From Streptomyces collinus (GTDB lineage Bacteria > Actinomycetota > Actinomycetes > Streptomycetales > Streptomycetaceae): 64,000 nucleotides of DNA. Below the pieces are notes generated by a model. That model had not been told where the DNA came from. It saw nothing but the letters and a program-made list of their open reading frames with translations, and searched no databases. Location: positions 2,666,001 to 2,730,000 of the forward strand of contig NZ_CP133771.1 in assembly GCF_031348265.1 (NCBI RefSeq), read 5' to 3'. The position numbers and the translations under genes are program-made. Positions 42,318-50,223 of this stretch are shown here, piece after piece; the stretch's first letter is position 1; the number at the start of each line of letters is the position of its first letter.

Positions 42318-43418
42318 GTGGCCGCCACGACGCTCAGCGGCACGGCGCACGCCGCGGAAGGCAGGAAGCCGGTGAAGAATCTCTTCGGCGAGCTCGCCGA
42401 CGGCACCAAGATCTACAGCTGGTCGCTGGAGAACGGCGGCACCCGCCTGAAGGTCCTCTCCTGGGGCGGTGTCGTCCAGTCCCTGGAGATCCCCGACCGT
42501 CGCGGCCGGTACGCCAACGTCTCCGCGGGCTTCGACAACATCGACGACTACGTCGCGAAGACCCCGTACTTCGGCGCCCTGATCGGCCGGTACGGCAACC
42601 GCATCGGCAAGGGCGAGTTCACCCTCGACGGCAAGGACTACCAGCTGTCCGTCAACGACGGTGAGCAGAGCCTGCACGGCGGCACCCAGGGCTTCGACAA
42701 GCGTGTGTGGGACGTCGAGCCGTTCGTGCAGGGCTCCGACGTCGGCCTGCACCTGTACTGCACGAGCGTCGACGCCGAGATGGGCTACCCGGGCACGCTC
42801 AAGACGAAGGTGACGTACACGCTCACCCGGCACGGTGACTGGCGCGTCGATTACGAGGCCACCACGGACAAGGCCACCGTCGTCAACCTCACCAGCCACG
42901 TCTACTTCAACCTCGCCGGTGAGGGCAGCGGCACGATCGAGGACCACGAGCTCCAGATCGCAGCCTCCCGCTACACGCCCACCGACGCGGGCCTGATCCC
43001 CACGGGCGAGCTGGCCAAGGTCGCGGGCACCCCCTTCGACTTCCGCAAGGCCAAGCCGATCGGGCGGGACATCCGCGCTTCCCACCCCCAGCTGGTCACC
43101 GCCAAGGGCTTCGACCACAACTGGGTCCTCGACAAGGGCATCACCGCCCGCCCCGAGCACGTCGCCACCCTGCGCGACCCGGCCTCCGGCCGCACCCTGA
43201 AGATCGCCACGAACGAGCCGGGCCTGCAGTTCTACTCCGGCAACTTCCTCGACGGCACGCTGACCGGCCCGTCAGGCCGCACCTACCGGCAGGGCGACGC
43301 ACTGTGCCTGGAGACGCAGCACTTCCCGGACTCGCCGAACAAGCCGAAGTTCCCGTCGACGGTGCTGCGACCGGGGCAGACGTACCGCACGACCACGATC
43401 CACACGTTCGGCTGCTGA
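42318..43418 (+). CDS. Aldose 1-epimerase, secreted type, signal peptide frameshifted
   Basis: A 366-residue mutarotase frame from GTG 42318. The catalytic regions are whole: GALIGRYGNRIGKGEF, NDGEQSLHGGTQGFDKRVWD, NLTSHVYFNLAGEG and LETQHFPDSPNKP. The first residues (AATTLSGTAHAAEG) are the back half of an export signal whose front half lies upstream in another frame, so a single-base insertion has probably broken export. If the sequence is right, the enzyme is either cytoplasmic from the GTG, which lacks a good ribosome site, or not made. It follows the chvE-mmsAB operon and its terminator. Compare the intact cytoplasmic epimerase at 12915. Confidence 0.8.
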   Translation: MAATTLSGTAHAAEGRKPVKNLFGELADGTKIYSWSLENGGTRLKVLSWGGVVQSLEIPDRRGRYANVSAGFDNIDDYVAKTPYFGALIGRYGNRIGKGEFTLDGKDYQLSVNDGEQSLHGGTQGFDKRVWDVEPFVQGSDVGLHLYCTSVDAEMGYPGTLKTKVTYTLTRHGDWRVDYEATTDKATVVNLTSHVYFNLAGEGSGTIEDHELQIAASRYTPTDAGLIPTGELAKVAGTPFDFRKAKPIGRDIRASHPQLVTAKGFDHNWVLDKGITARPEHVATLRDPASGRTLKIATNEPGLQFYSGNFLDGTLTGPSGRTYRQGDALCLETQHFPDSPNKPKFPSTVLRPGQTYRTTTIHTFGC

Positions 43419-43505
43419 GGCCACTGACAGGTCTTCACAGACTCGACACATGTTCCGACCGTTTTCCCGACGGTTGAACAGTGTCACCGTGGTCTCCGTA
43501 TGAAT

Positions 43506-43537
43506 GGGCGGCCCGCGCTCCCCCGCGCGGGCCGCCC
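43506..43537. terminator. Strong hairpin between epimerase and aminotransferase
   Basis: GGGCGGCCCGCGC and its exact inverse (43525-43537) form a 13-bp stem with a 6-base loop followed by TTAA. It may end the epimerase transcript. A second 8-bp stem (43547-43554 with 43564-43571) lies in the aminotransferase leader, and an imperfect dyad (43451-43480) precedes both. Confidence 0.65.
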
Positions 43538-43589
43538 TTAAACGTCGGGCCCGTCCGTCCCCAACGGGCCCGCCCCATACGGAGGTTCC

Positions 43590-45413
43590 ATGGCCGACAA
43601 CGTCACGTCGCTGTTCCGCAGTACCGCGGCCCACAGCCCGTCGATGGCGGCTCTGACACGCGAGGGCGGCGAGGGAGCCGGCCCCGTGGACTTCTGTATC
43701 CCCTGCAACCCGTACTTCCCCACCCCGGCCATGTTCGAGGACATGGCGGGCAGGCTGCGCGACATCATCACGTACTACCCGAGCAGCGCCGACACGATCA
43801 CGGCCGAGCTGTGCAGCCTGCTCCAGCTGCCGCCGCAGTGCGTGGCCATGGGCAACGGCTCGACCGAGCTGATCACCTGGATCGACCACCTGCTGGTCCG
43901 CGAGTCCCTCGCCGTGCCCGTCCCCACCTTCGGCCGCTGGACCGACCAGCCCATGGAGACCGGCAAACGGGTCGACATGTTCCCGCTCCAGGAGTCCAGC
44001 GGCTTCGCCCTCGACCTCGCGCAGTACGCCGAGTTCATCCGGGCCCGGGGCACCCGCGTCGCGGTGATCTGCAACCCCAACAACCCCGACGGCGGCTTCC
44101 TGCACAAGCACGCCATCGTGCAGTTCATGGACGCCATGGCCGACCTCGACCTGGTCGTCATCGACGAGTCGTTCCTGGAGTTCGCGGACGCCGAGGCCGA
44201 ACCGTCCGTCGTGCAGGAGGCGATGCTGCGGCCCAACGTCGTCGTCCTGCGCAGCCTCGGCAAGAACTTCGGCCTGCACGGCATCCGTTTCGGCTACCTG
44301 GTCGCCAACCCGGCGCTCGCGGGCCGGATCCGTTCGATGCTCCCCAAGTGGAACCTCAACTCCTTCGCGGAGCACGTCGTCTTCATGCTCAAGGAGCACG
44401 GCGCCGAGTACGCGCAGAGCCTCCAGCAGGTGCGCCGCGACCGCCTCGACATGGCCGGCCAGCTCTCCTCCCTGCCCGGGCTGACGGTCTACCCGTCGCA
44501 GGGCAACTTCCTCTTCGTGCGCCTCCCCGTGGGTGCCGAGGGCACCGTCGTCCGGGACCGGATGCTCACCGAGCACCGGATCCTGGTCCGCGAGTGCGGC
44601 AACAAGATCGGCTCGTCCAGTCGCTTCCTGCGTCTCGTGGTGCGCCCCCAGGTGGACGTGCGTCGCCTGGTGTCCGGCCTGGAACAGGTGCTCTACGGGA
44701 CGTCCAGGAGGGGAGCCGCCGTACCCGAGCTGGGCAATGGGACCAGCTACAGCTCGGGTACGGCGGCCGTGGACCGCCTGGTGAGCGAGACGAACGGGTC
44801 GGGCATGCGGGGGCTCGCGGCGCAGGCGGTGGGGATGGCCGCCGCGGGGGTCGGCGAGCCAGGGCTCGCACCTGCTGCCGCGGCCGCGAGCGTGGGCGGG
44901 CCGGGGCTCGCCGCCGCCCCGGCTGCCGCTGCCCCGGCTCCCGCTCCGGCGCCCATGCCGGCGCCCACTCCGGCCACCGGCATCGGCATGCCGCTCCCCG
45001 CCGCCGCGTCCGCCGTACCGGCGGGTGCGGGCGGCGGGATGCCGATGCCGGCTGCGGCGCAGATGCCGCAGCCGCAGATGCCCCAGCCCCCGATGCCGCA
45101 GGCGGTGCCGCAGCCCGCGCCTCAGCCGATGGCCGCGCCGGCCCCGCCGCTGACGCCTGCGGCACAGGCGCCGGTACCGGTTCCGGCTCCGGCTCCGTCG
45201 CCCATGGCCGCGCCGGCCGCTCCGTCGCCCATGGCCTCTCCGTCGCCCATGGCCGCTCCGTTCACCGGACCCACGCCGCCCGGTGTTCCGGCCCGTGGGG
45301 GCCTGACGGCGGCGCAGGTGCGGGGGACGAACGGGCTGACGCCGGCGCCGGCCACGGGGTGGCCCGCCGCGCAGAGCTGGCCCAACGCGGCGGGGATGGG
45401 GCAGGCGGGGTAG
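43590..45413 (+). CDS. PLP-dependent aminotransferase (histidinol-phosphate type) with long Pro/Ala-rich tail
   Basis: A 607-residue protein. Residues 1 to about 375 are a fold-type I aminotransferase close to histidinol-phosphate/threonine-phosphate enzymes: MGNGSTELITWIDHLL, CNPNNPDGGF, DESFLEF, SLGKNFGLHGIRFGY with the PLP lysine, and an RLVVRP substrate arginine region. The last ~220 residues are a low-complexity Ala/Pro/Met/Gly tail (repeats like APAPAPMPAPTP and MPQPQMPQPPMPQ), which aminotransferases normally lack. There is no signal peptide. The tail is in the same frame and GC pattern, so it appears genuinely encoded; its role is unknown. Confidence 0.85.
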   Translation: MADNVTSLFRSTAAHSPSMAALTREGGEGAGPVDFCIPCNPYFPTPAMFEDMAGRLRDIITYYPSSADTITAELCSLLQLPPQCVAMGNGSTELITWIDHLLVRESLAVPVPTFGRWTDQPMETGKRVDMFPLQESSGFALDLAQYAEFIRARGTRVAVICNPNNPDGGFLHKHAIVQFMDAMADLDLVVIDESFLEFADAEAEPSVVQEAMLRPNVVVLRSLGKNFGLHGIRFGYLVANPALAGRIRSMLPKWNLNSFAEHVVFMLKEHGAEYAQSLQQVRRDRLDMAGQLSSLPGLTVYPSQGNFLFVRLPVGAEGTVVRDRMLTEHRILVRECGNKIGSSSRFLRLVVRPQVDVRRLVSGLEQVLYGTSRRGAAVPELGNGTSYSSGTAAVDRLVSETNGSGMRGLAAQAVGMAAAGVGEPGLAPAAAAASVGGPGLAAAPAAAAPAPAPAPMPAPTPATGIGMPLPAAASAVPAGAGGGMPMPAAAQMPQPQMPQPPMPQAVPQPAPQPMAAPAPPLTPAAQAPVPVPAPAPSPMAAPAAPSPMASPSPMAAPFTGPTPPGVPARGGLTAAQVRGTNGLTPAPATGWPAAQSWPNAAGMGQAG

Positions 45414-45442
45414 TTCGGCGGGTGCGGGCGCGACGTGGCCTG

Positions 45443-45490
45443 TCGCGCCCACGCGGCGGAGCCGCACATGAAGCACGGCCCCGCGCCCCT
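45443..45490. repeat. Streptomyces dispersed GC-rich intergenic repeat, copy 2
   Basis: This is the second copy of the module seen at 11175-11220, again between two convergent genes. GCGCGAC (45429-45435) just upstream pairs with GTCGCGC at its left end, so the region can fold as a terminator for both flanking genes. Confidence 0.5.
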
Positions 45491-45497
45491 GAGTTGC

Positions 45498-46934
45498 CTA
45501 TGCCGCAGCCAGTTTCCACTGCTGGCAGTTGTTGTTGAGCCAGGACCACTGGCGTACGTCGGCTCCGTCGGCCGTTGAGCAACCGGCGACGTCCGCCACC
45601 TTCCCCGTGGCCTTGTTGGTGATGCGGACATGACCACCGTCCGTCGCCACGAACTGGAACCGCTGGCACGTGTTGTTCAGCCAGGACCACTGGCGCAGGT
45701 CGGCGCCGTCGGCCGTCGAGCAGTCGGCGGTGTCGAGGACCTTGCCGGTGGCGACGTTCACCAGGCGGTGGGTGTCGTCACCGAGGTCCTCCAGGCGCCA
45801 GCGCTGGTTGGCACCCCCGTTGCAGCCGTACTGCCGGACGTCGGCTCCGTCGGCCGAGGAACTCCCGGCCACCTCCAGACACTTGCCGCTGTTGCGGTTG
45901 GTGACGGTATAGGCCGTCGAGGTGGTGACCGGTTCGCCGGAGGGCCCGGGGAGCGAGGCACCCAGCCGGACGGGCGTGCCCAGGTTCGGCGTGCCGTCGG
46001 AGTTCCAGGTGAACTTCTGCGCCCGGGTCGTACGGCCGTTGTCGCAGCCCTCCGAGGCGGAGTCGTTGGCGTGGTAGACGATCCAGTTCTCACGGCCGTC
46101 GGGCGAGGTGAAGAAGCCGTTGTGGCCGGGGCCGTACACCCCGTTCGCGTCACTGCGCTGGAAGACGGGCGTGGACTTCTTGGTCCAGGAGGCGGCCGAC
46201 AGCGGGTTGGAGCCGGTCAGCTCCAGTTGCCCGAGCTTGTAGTCGGGCGTCCAGCAGCCGCTCGCCGAGTAGATCAGGAAGGTCCGGCCGCCCCGCTGCA
46301 GGATCTCCGCGCCCTCGTTGACCGTGCCGCCCTGCCGCTCCCAGGCGTACGTCGGGGTCGAGATCGTCGAGTAGGAGCCGCTGACGGTGTACGGGTTGGA
46401 CATCGGGGCGATGACGAGGTTCTGCGTGCCGCCGGTGATCGCACTGCCGAGCATGTACAGCCGGCCGCCCACGTTCAGCACGCTCGGGTCGAGCATCCAG
46501 GCGCTGTTGAGCTGCCCCTTGTAGGTGTACGGCCCCATGGGGTCGGAGCCGGCGCTCTCCAGCACATGGCTGCGCTGCGTCGGGTTGTAGTCCGACACGT
46601 TCTGCCCGGCGACGTAGTACAGGTACCAGCGGCCGTTCAGGAAGTGCAGCTCCGGCGCCCAGATGTTGCAGCAGCGGGAGGCGTTGTCGCCCTTCCACAC
46701 CTGGACGCCGGGGGCCGTGGAGAGCCCGGCGAGGGTGGTGGACTTGCGGATGGTGATGACGTCGGTCCAACTGGTCGTCACCAGGTAGTAGTTGCCGTCG
46801 TGGTACGAGATCCAGGGGTCGGCGCCCTTCACGGACTTGACCGGGTTGGAGAAGGAGGCGGCGCTCGCGGAGGGCTGGCCTACGCTCAGCGCGAGCAGCA
46901 GGGCCGCCAGCAGGGTCAGTAGGCGACGGGCCAT
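45498..46934 (-). CDS. Secreted GH43 arabinosidase/arabinanase with ricin-B lectin domain
   Basis: A 478-residue exported enzyme. The signal peptide MARRLLTLLAALLLALSVGQ ends near SASA. A GH43 five-bladed propeller follows, with its catalytic base Asp in VKGADPWISYHDG, the middle Asp in WMLDPSVL and the acid Glu in VNEGAEILQ. The last ~130 residues are a ricin-type beta-trefoil (CBM13) with three QxW-like repeats (NQRWRLED, CQRFQFVA, CQQWKLAA). It should attack arabinose side chains or arabinan. It overlaps the end of the upstream GH43 gene by 19 bases. Confidence 0.88.
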   Translation of the reverse strand: MARRLLTLLAALLLALSVGQPSASAASFSNPVKSVKGADPWISYHDGNYYLVTTSWTDVITIRKSTTLAGLSTAPGVQVWKGDNASRCCNIWAPELHFLNGRWYLYYVAGQNVSDYNPTQRSHVLESAGSDPMGPYTYKGQLNSAWMLDPSVLNVGGRLYMLGSAITGGTQNLVIAPMSNPYTVSGSYSTISTPTYAWERQGGTVNEGAEILQRGGRTFLIYSASGCWTPDYKLGQLELTGSNPLSAASWTKKSTPVFQRSDANGVYGPGHNGFFTSPDGRENWIVYHANDSASEGCDNGRTTRAQKFTWNSDGTPNLGTPVRLGASLPGPSGEPVTTSTAYTVTNRNSGKCLEVAGSSSADGADVRQYGCNGGANQRWRLEDLGDDTHRLVNVATGKVLDTADCSTADGADLRQWSWLNNTCQRFQFVATDGGHVRITNKATGKVADVAGCSTADGADVRQWSWLNNNCQQWKLAAA

Positions 46935-47896
46935 CCGTTGCTCCAGTTCAGGAGGTTGATGCCGAGCTTGGGCGTGCCGTTCGCGTTGCCGTCGTAGTAG
47001 TGGTAGACGATCAGGTCGCCGTCGGCGTCCTTCAGGATCGACTGGCCGCCGGGGCCGATGACGCTGCCGTGCGACTCCAGGACGGGCGTGCCGCCGTTGT
47101 TCATCAGGTCGACGCCGTTCTTGTCGCGGTACGGCCCGGTGACACTGGAGGCGCGCCCGACCTTCACCTTGTACGTCGAGCTGGTGCCGGCGCAGCAGGT
47201 GTCGTACGAGGCGAAGAGGTAGTAGGAGCCGCCCCGCTTGACGATGAAGGGCGCCTCGACGGCCTTGGTCCCGGTGGGGCGGGAGGCGAGCGAGTACCGG
47301 GTGGTGTTGGAGGAGAGCTGCTTCCCGGTGGACGGGTTGATCTGGATCATCTTGATCCCGGTCCACCAACTGCCGAACGACAGCCACCACTTGCCGTCGT
47401 CGTTCACGAAGAGGTTCGGGTCGATGGCGTTGAAGTCGCTCGCGGAGTTCGAGGTGTAGACGGTGCCCTGGTCGGTCCAGCTGCCCGGCTGGCCGGTGCT
47501 GGAGGTGGCGAGGCCGATGGCGGAGGTGTTCGAGCCGAACTTCGAGACGGAGTAGTACATCAGGTACTTGCCGCCGTGGTACGAGATGTCCGGCGCCCAG
47601 GCCTCCGGCACGGAGGAGTAGTTCCGCCACCAGCCCGGCCGGCTGGAGAAGGCGTCGCTGCCGTTGCGGAAGGCGGTGCGGTCGGTGGACGTCTTGTTGG
47701 CGATGGCGCCGCCGGTGGCGTACAGCAGGTACTGCCCGGACGAGGTGCGGATCATCGAGGGGTCGTGGGTGACGACGTCGCCGGTGACCCGGCCGGGGTT
47801 GGGGTATGCGGACGCCGTGCTCGGAATCAGGGCGAGCAGTGCTGCGGCGGGGAGTGCGAGCAGGGCGGTGCGCCTGCGCACGGGGGTGCGGCTCAT
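46916..47896 (-). CDS. Secreted GH43 endo-arabinanase
   Basis: A 326-residue exported enzyme with signal peptide MSRTPVRRRTALLALPAAAL ending near STASA. The GH43 catalytic acids are recognisable: Asp in VVTHDPSMIR, Asp in NAIDPNLFVNDDGKWW and Glu in KAVEAPFIVKRGG. The pattern fits arabinan endo-1,5-alpha-L-arabinanase. ATG 47896 has GGAGG seven bases upstream; an upstream in-frame ATG lies in the operator region. It is the first gene of a two-gene operon with the ricin-domain GH43 and is driven by the promoter at 47968-47996. Confidence 0.88.
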   Translation of the reverse strand: MSRTPVRRRTALLALPAAALLALIPSTASAYPNPGRVTGDVVTHDPSMIRTSSGQYLLYATGGAIANKTSTDRTAFRNGSDAFSSRPGWWRNYSSVPEAWAPDISYHGGKYLMYYSVSKFGSNTSAIGLATSSTGQPGSWTDQGTVYTSNSASDFNAIDPNLFVNDDGKWWLSFGSWWTGIKMIQINPSTGKQLSSNTTRYSLASRPTGTKAVEAPFIVKRGGSYYLFASYDTCCAGTSSTYKVKVGRASSVTGPYRDKNGVDLMNNGGTPVLESHGSVIGPGGQSILKDADGDLIVYHYYDGNANGTPKLGINLLNWSNGWPVAY

Positions 47897-47929
47897 GCCG
47901 GTCCTCCTTGCGGTGGGGGTGACAGCGCT

Positions 47930-47945
47930 GGCCGATATTTCGAAC
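47930..47945 (-). promoter_or_regulatory. Sugar-regulon 16-mer, site 4
   Basis: Minus strand GTTCGAAATATCGGCC, at about +16 to +31 of the arabinanase promoter, 34 bases before ATG. A TTCGAA (47958-47963) sits on the predicted transcription start. Confidence 0.65.
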
Positions 47946-47967
47946 AGTGATCGCAAGTTCGAACGGG

Positions 47968-47996
47968 ACCGTAGAATCGAACCCCTTGCGCGTCAA
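47968..47996 (-). promoter_or_regulatory. Arabinanase operon promoter
   Basis: On the minus strand: -35 TTGACG (47991-47996), a 17-bp spacer containing GGGTTCGAT, and -10 TACGGT (47968-47973). The box sequences and much of the surroundings are the same as those of the promoter at 63380-63408. Confidence 0.75.
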
Positions 47997-48027
47997 TGGT
48001 CCGCGCAGCAACGACCGCGCGGACCAT
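47996..48027 (-). terminator. Terminator of the 48054-49112 gene
   Basis: ATGGTCCGCGC (47996-48006) pairs exactly with GCGCGGACCAT (48017-48027) around a 10-base loop, 27 bases past the stop of the minus-strand gene. It abuts the -35 box of the arabinanase promoter. Confidence 0.6.
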
Positions 48028-48053
48028 CGAAGTTCGGCTGGGACGCGGAGGTG

Positions 48054-49112
48054 TCAGCCGGTCGGAAGTCCCAGCCCGTAGTACCTGATGTGATAGCCGT
48101 CCACGTACTCGGCCTCACCGCCGACGATCAGACCGGCCGGCTCGGCCACACCCGCCGCCCTGGCCGTCGCCACGAGCATCTCCGCGAGGGCGCGGCCCTT
48201 GGGTTCGCCGGGTCCTCCCGCGTCCACGCGCCACACCGGATCGTCGTCGCGCCACACCGAGGCCGTAGCCGGGTGTTCGGCGACGGTGCCCCAGCCGAGC
48301 GAGGCGGCGTCGACGCCGTCCGGGGCGAAGCAGCCGATCGACAGCCGGTCGCCGCACGTGACGTCGAAGAGGAGGGGCGCACCACCGCCGGTCCGCCCGT
48401 AGAACGGCATGCCGAAACCGACACCGAGGGCGACGGCCTCAGCGGGCAGGGCTCCCAGGAAGTCGCCCAGCGACCGGGTGGCGGTCTCCCAGCTGCGCGC
48501 GGTCCAGCCGCCGGGGAAGCCGAGGCCGGCGTTGGCCGGGTCGCTGTTGCTGCCGAAGAAGCCGCTGATGGCGTGCTCTTCGCCGTGACCCTGACGCCAG
48601 AACCAGTTCTCCGCCGGGCCGGTGGGCTGCAACACCAGCTCCGGCCCCGCCTTCCCGGCGCGCAGCTCCAGGGTGTCCGTACTGCCGCGCCAGCGCAGGA
48701 AGGGGGCGCCCCACGACGGCCCGCCGTCGTAGAAGGGTCCCATGTCGCCGTGTGAACCCATGACGGACGGCCGACCGAGGGCCGCGGTCAGTTCGTCGCG
48801 GGCCGCGCGGAAGGCGACGGCCTGTGCGGGGGCGTCGGGTGCGGCGACCGCCACCGGTACCGCGAGCTCCACATACGACTCGCCGTCGGTGTACGGCTCT
48901 TCGTAGGTGCCGACGGGACGCAGGCGGGCGTCGCCCGAGGACCGGCCGGTGATCAGGACCGGATGGTCCGCCGTGCCGCCCCGGGCCCAGCCGAGCCCGT
49001 CCGCCAGGGCGTTCACCCCCTCCGGCGTCCAGCCGCCGGTGTCCGCCGCGCGGAGCCGCCGGGCGAGTTCCGCGAGGGAGGGTTCCTCAGTGCTTCCCCG
49101 TTGTGCGTTCAT
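48054..49112 (-). CDS. Uncharacterised protein
   Basis: A 352-residue soluble protein (MNAQRGSTEEPSLAELARRL) with no signal peptide or membrane segment. Residues about 25-50 (TPEGVNALADGLGWARGGTA) and later ELAVPVAVAAPDAPAQAVAF resemble uncharacterised Streptomyces proteins of the DUF6301 kind, but I cannot assign the family with confidence. Codon use is normal for the genome. A terminator hairpin follows. The context is neutral: a sugar operon on one side and an F420-type oxidoreductase on the other. Confidence 0.65.
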   Translation of the reverse strand: MNAQRGSTEEPSLAELARRLRAADTGGWTPEGVNALADGLGWARGGTADHPVLITGRSSGDARLRPVGTYEEPYTDGESYVELAVPVAVAAPDAPAQAVAFRAARDELTAALGRPSVMGSHGDMGPFYDGGPSWGAPFLRWRGSTDTLELRAGKAGPELVLQPTGPAENWFWRQGHGEEHAISGFFGSNSDPANAGLGFPGGWTARSWETATRSLGDFLGALPAEAVALGVGFGMPFYGRTGGGAPLLFDVTCGDRLSIGCFAPDGVDAASLGWGTVAEHPATASVWRDDDPVWRVDAGGPGEPKGRALAEMLVATARAAGVAEPAGLIVGGEAEYVDGYHIRYYGLGLPTG

Positions 49113-49132
49113 GCGCTCATCGTGCCGCAGCC

Positions 49133-49591
49133 CTATCCCTCGATGTCGAGCGCGGTCCCGTACAGCCGGTCCACCTTCAGCCGGATGACGACACGCCGCT
49201 CGTCGACCAGTTGCCGGAGGAACGCGTCCTCGTCCTCCGGCTGGGCGCCCGCCGGGATCATCGCGAGCAGTTCCCGGCCGACCGTGTCGCCGGGAACGGT
49301 GGTGGGCTCGGATACCTCGGCATCGCCCTCGGCGACGGCGAACGACCAGACGTCCGCGCCCTGCACGTGCAACGCCGCACGCGGTTCGCGGCGCAGGTGC
49401 TTGACCTTGACACGGTCGGCCGTCGTGGAGAACCGCACCGTGCGGGACTCGGCGTCCCAGCTGTACACCATGGTGGTCAGGTGGGGGTGGCCACTGCGCT
49501 TGACGGTGGCGAGCGTGCCGAACTGCTGCGCGGCGAGAAGGTCGGAGAGGGCTGCGTCGGACAGGAGGCGGGGCGTCGGTCTGTCGGTCAT
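49133..49591 (-). CDS. PPOX-class F420-dependent oxidoreductase
   Basis: A 152-residue split-barrel flavin/deazaflavin protein. LLAAQQFGTLATVKRSGHPH, TTMVYSWDAESRTVRFSTTA and DRVKVKHLRREPRAALHVQG are the typical pyridoxamine-phosphate-oxidase-like segments of actinobacterial F420-binding enzymes. The substrate is unknown. The start MTDRPTPRLL at 49591 is chosen because the longer frame upstream overlaps the neighbouring ATPase gene. It is in the same direction as the ATPase gene, 28 bases away. Confidence 0.85.
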   Translation of the reverse strand: MTDRPTPRLLSDAALSDLLAAQQFGTLATVKRSGHPHLTTMVYSWDAESRTVRFSTTADRVKVKHLRREPRAALHVQGADVWSFAVAEGDAEVSEPTTVPGDTVGRELLAMIPAGAQPEDEDAFLRQLVDERRVVIRLKVDRLYGTALDIEG

Positions 49592-49619
49592 GACATCGCC
49601 AACACCGGGCGGTGCCCTG

Positions 49620-50093
49620 TCATTTCGAAATCGGCTCCGAAATCCACTCCGGCAGCTGGATCTCCGCACGCACGGTCTTGCCGGGCGGCTCGCGGTCGAG
49701 CACCTCCCAGCGGTCGGCGAGCGCGTCGACCAGGACGAACCCCCGGCCGTGCTCGTCGAAGGGCCGAGGCGGGCGTACGGCACCCGGAGCGGGCGGATAC
49801 GGCGGCCCACTGCGGGCGTCGGTCACCTCCACCCGGACGCTGCCCGTGACGATCGCCAGCCGCAGTTCGAAGTCCCGGCCCGGAACGCGCCCGTGCGTCA
49901 CGGCGTTGGCCGCCAACTCGGCCACGATCGCGCCGGCCGCGTAGGAGACGTCCGATCCGTAGGGGATGCCCCAGGAGTGCAACTGGTTCAGCGTGAGGTT
50001 GCGGGCGAGGCGGGCACCGCGCGGGGTGGAGCTGAGGCGCTGTCTGAACACACGTACGGTGACCAGGTTCCGGGGGATGGACTGTGGCGTCAT
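49620..50093 (-). CDS. ATP-binding anti-sigma-type regulatory protein (HATPase_c)
   Basis: A 157-residue RsbW/SpoIIAB-like kinase-fold protein, with the N box ELAANAVTHG, the Asp of VEVTDAR and the G box GRGFVLVDALADRW. Streptomycetes have many such ATPases, and several lie beside XRE/DUF397 pairs in whiJ/abaA-type developmental clusters, as here. ATG 50093 has CAGATT six bases upstream, so the message may be leaderless. It is divergent from the XRE gene across a gap with two strong palindromes. The partner sigma or anti-sigma factor is not in view. Confidence 0.85.
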   Translation of the reverse strand: MTPQSIPRNLVTVRVFRQRLSSTPRGARLARNLTLNQLHSWGIPYGSDVSYAAGAIVAELAANAVTHGRVPGRDFELRLAIVTGSVRVEVTDARSGPPYPPAPGAVRPPRPFDEHGRGFVLVDALADRWEVLDREPPGKTVRAEIQLPEWISEPISK

Positions 50094-50137
50094 GCGCCCA
50101 ATCTGGCGGCTGAGAGGGGCGATTCTCCAGGCTGCCG

Positions 50138-50164
50138 CCGCGTACGCTGCGACAGCGTACGCGG
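50138..50164. promoter_or_regulatory. Perfect 12-bp palindrome between ATPase and XRE genes
   Basis: CCGCGTACGCTG-CGA-CAGCGTACGCGG, exact 12-bp arms around 3 bases, in the 130-bp divergent gap. It is a strong operator candidate for the adjacent XRE regulator. Confidence 0.65.
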
Positions 50165-50190
50165 TAACGGACTGGACAGTACCGGTTACC
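50163..50190. promoter_or_regulatory. Nested palindrome upstream of XRE gene
   Basis: GGTAAC (50163-50168) and GTTACC (50185-50190) enclose ACTG-GA-CAGT (50171-50180), directly abutting the first palindrome and ending 33 bases before the XRE start. It may be a second operator or overlap the promoter. Confidence 0.5.
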
Positions 50191-50223
50191 ACCCGTGACG
50201 ATCACTCCGGGAGGTGACCGACG

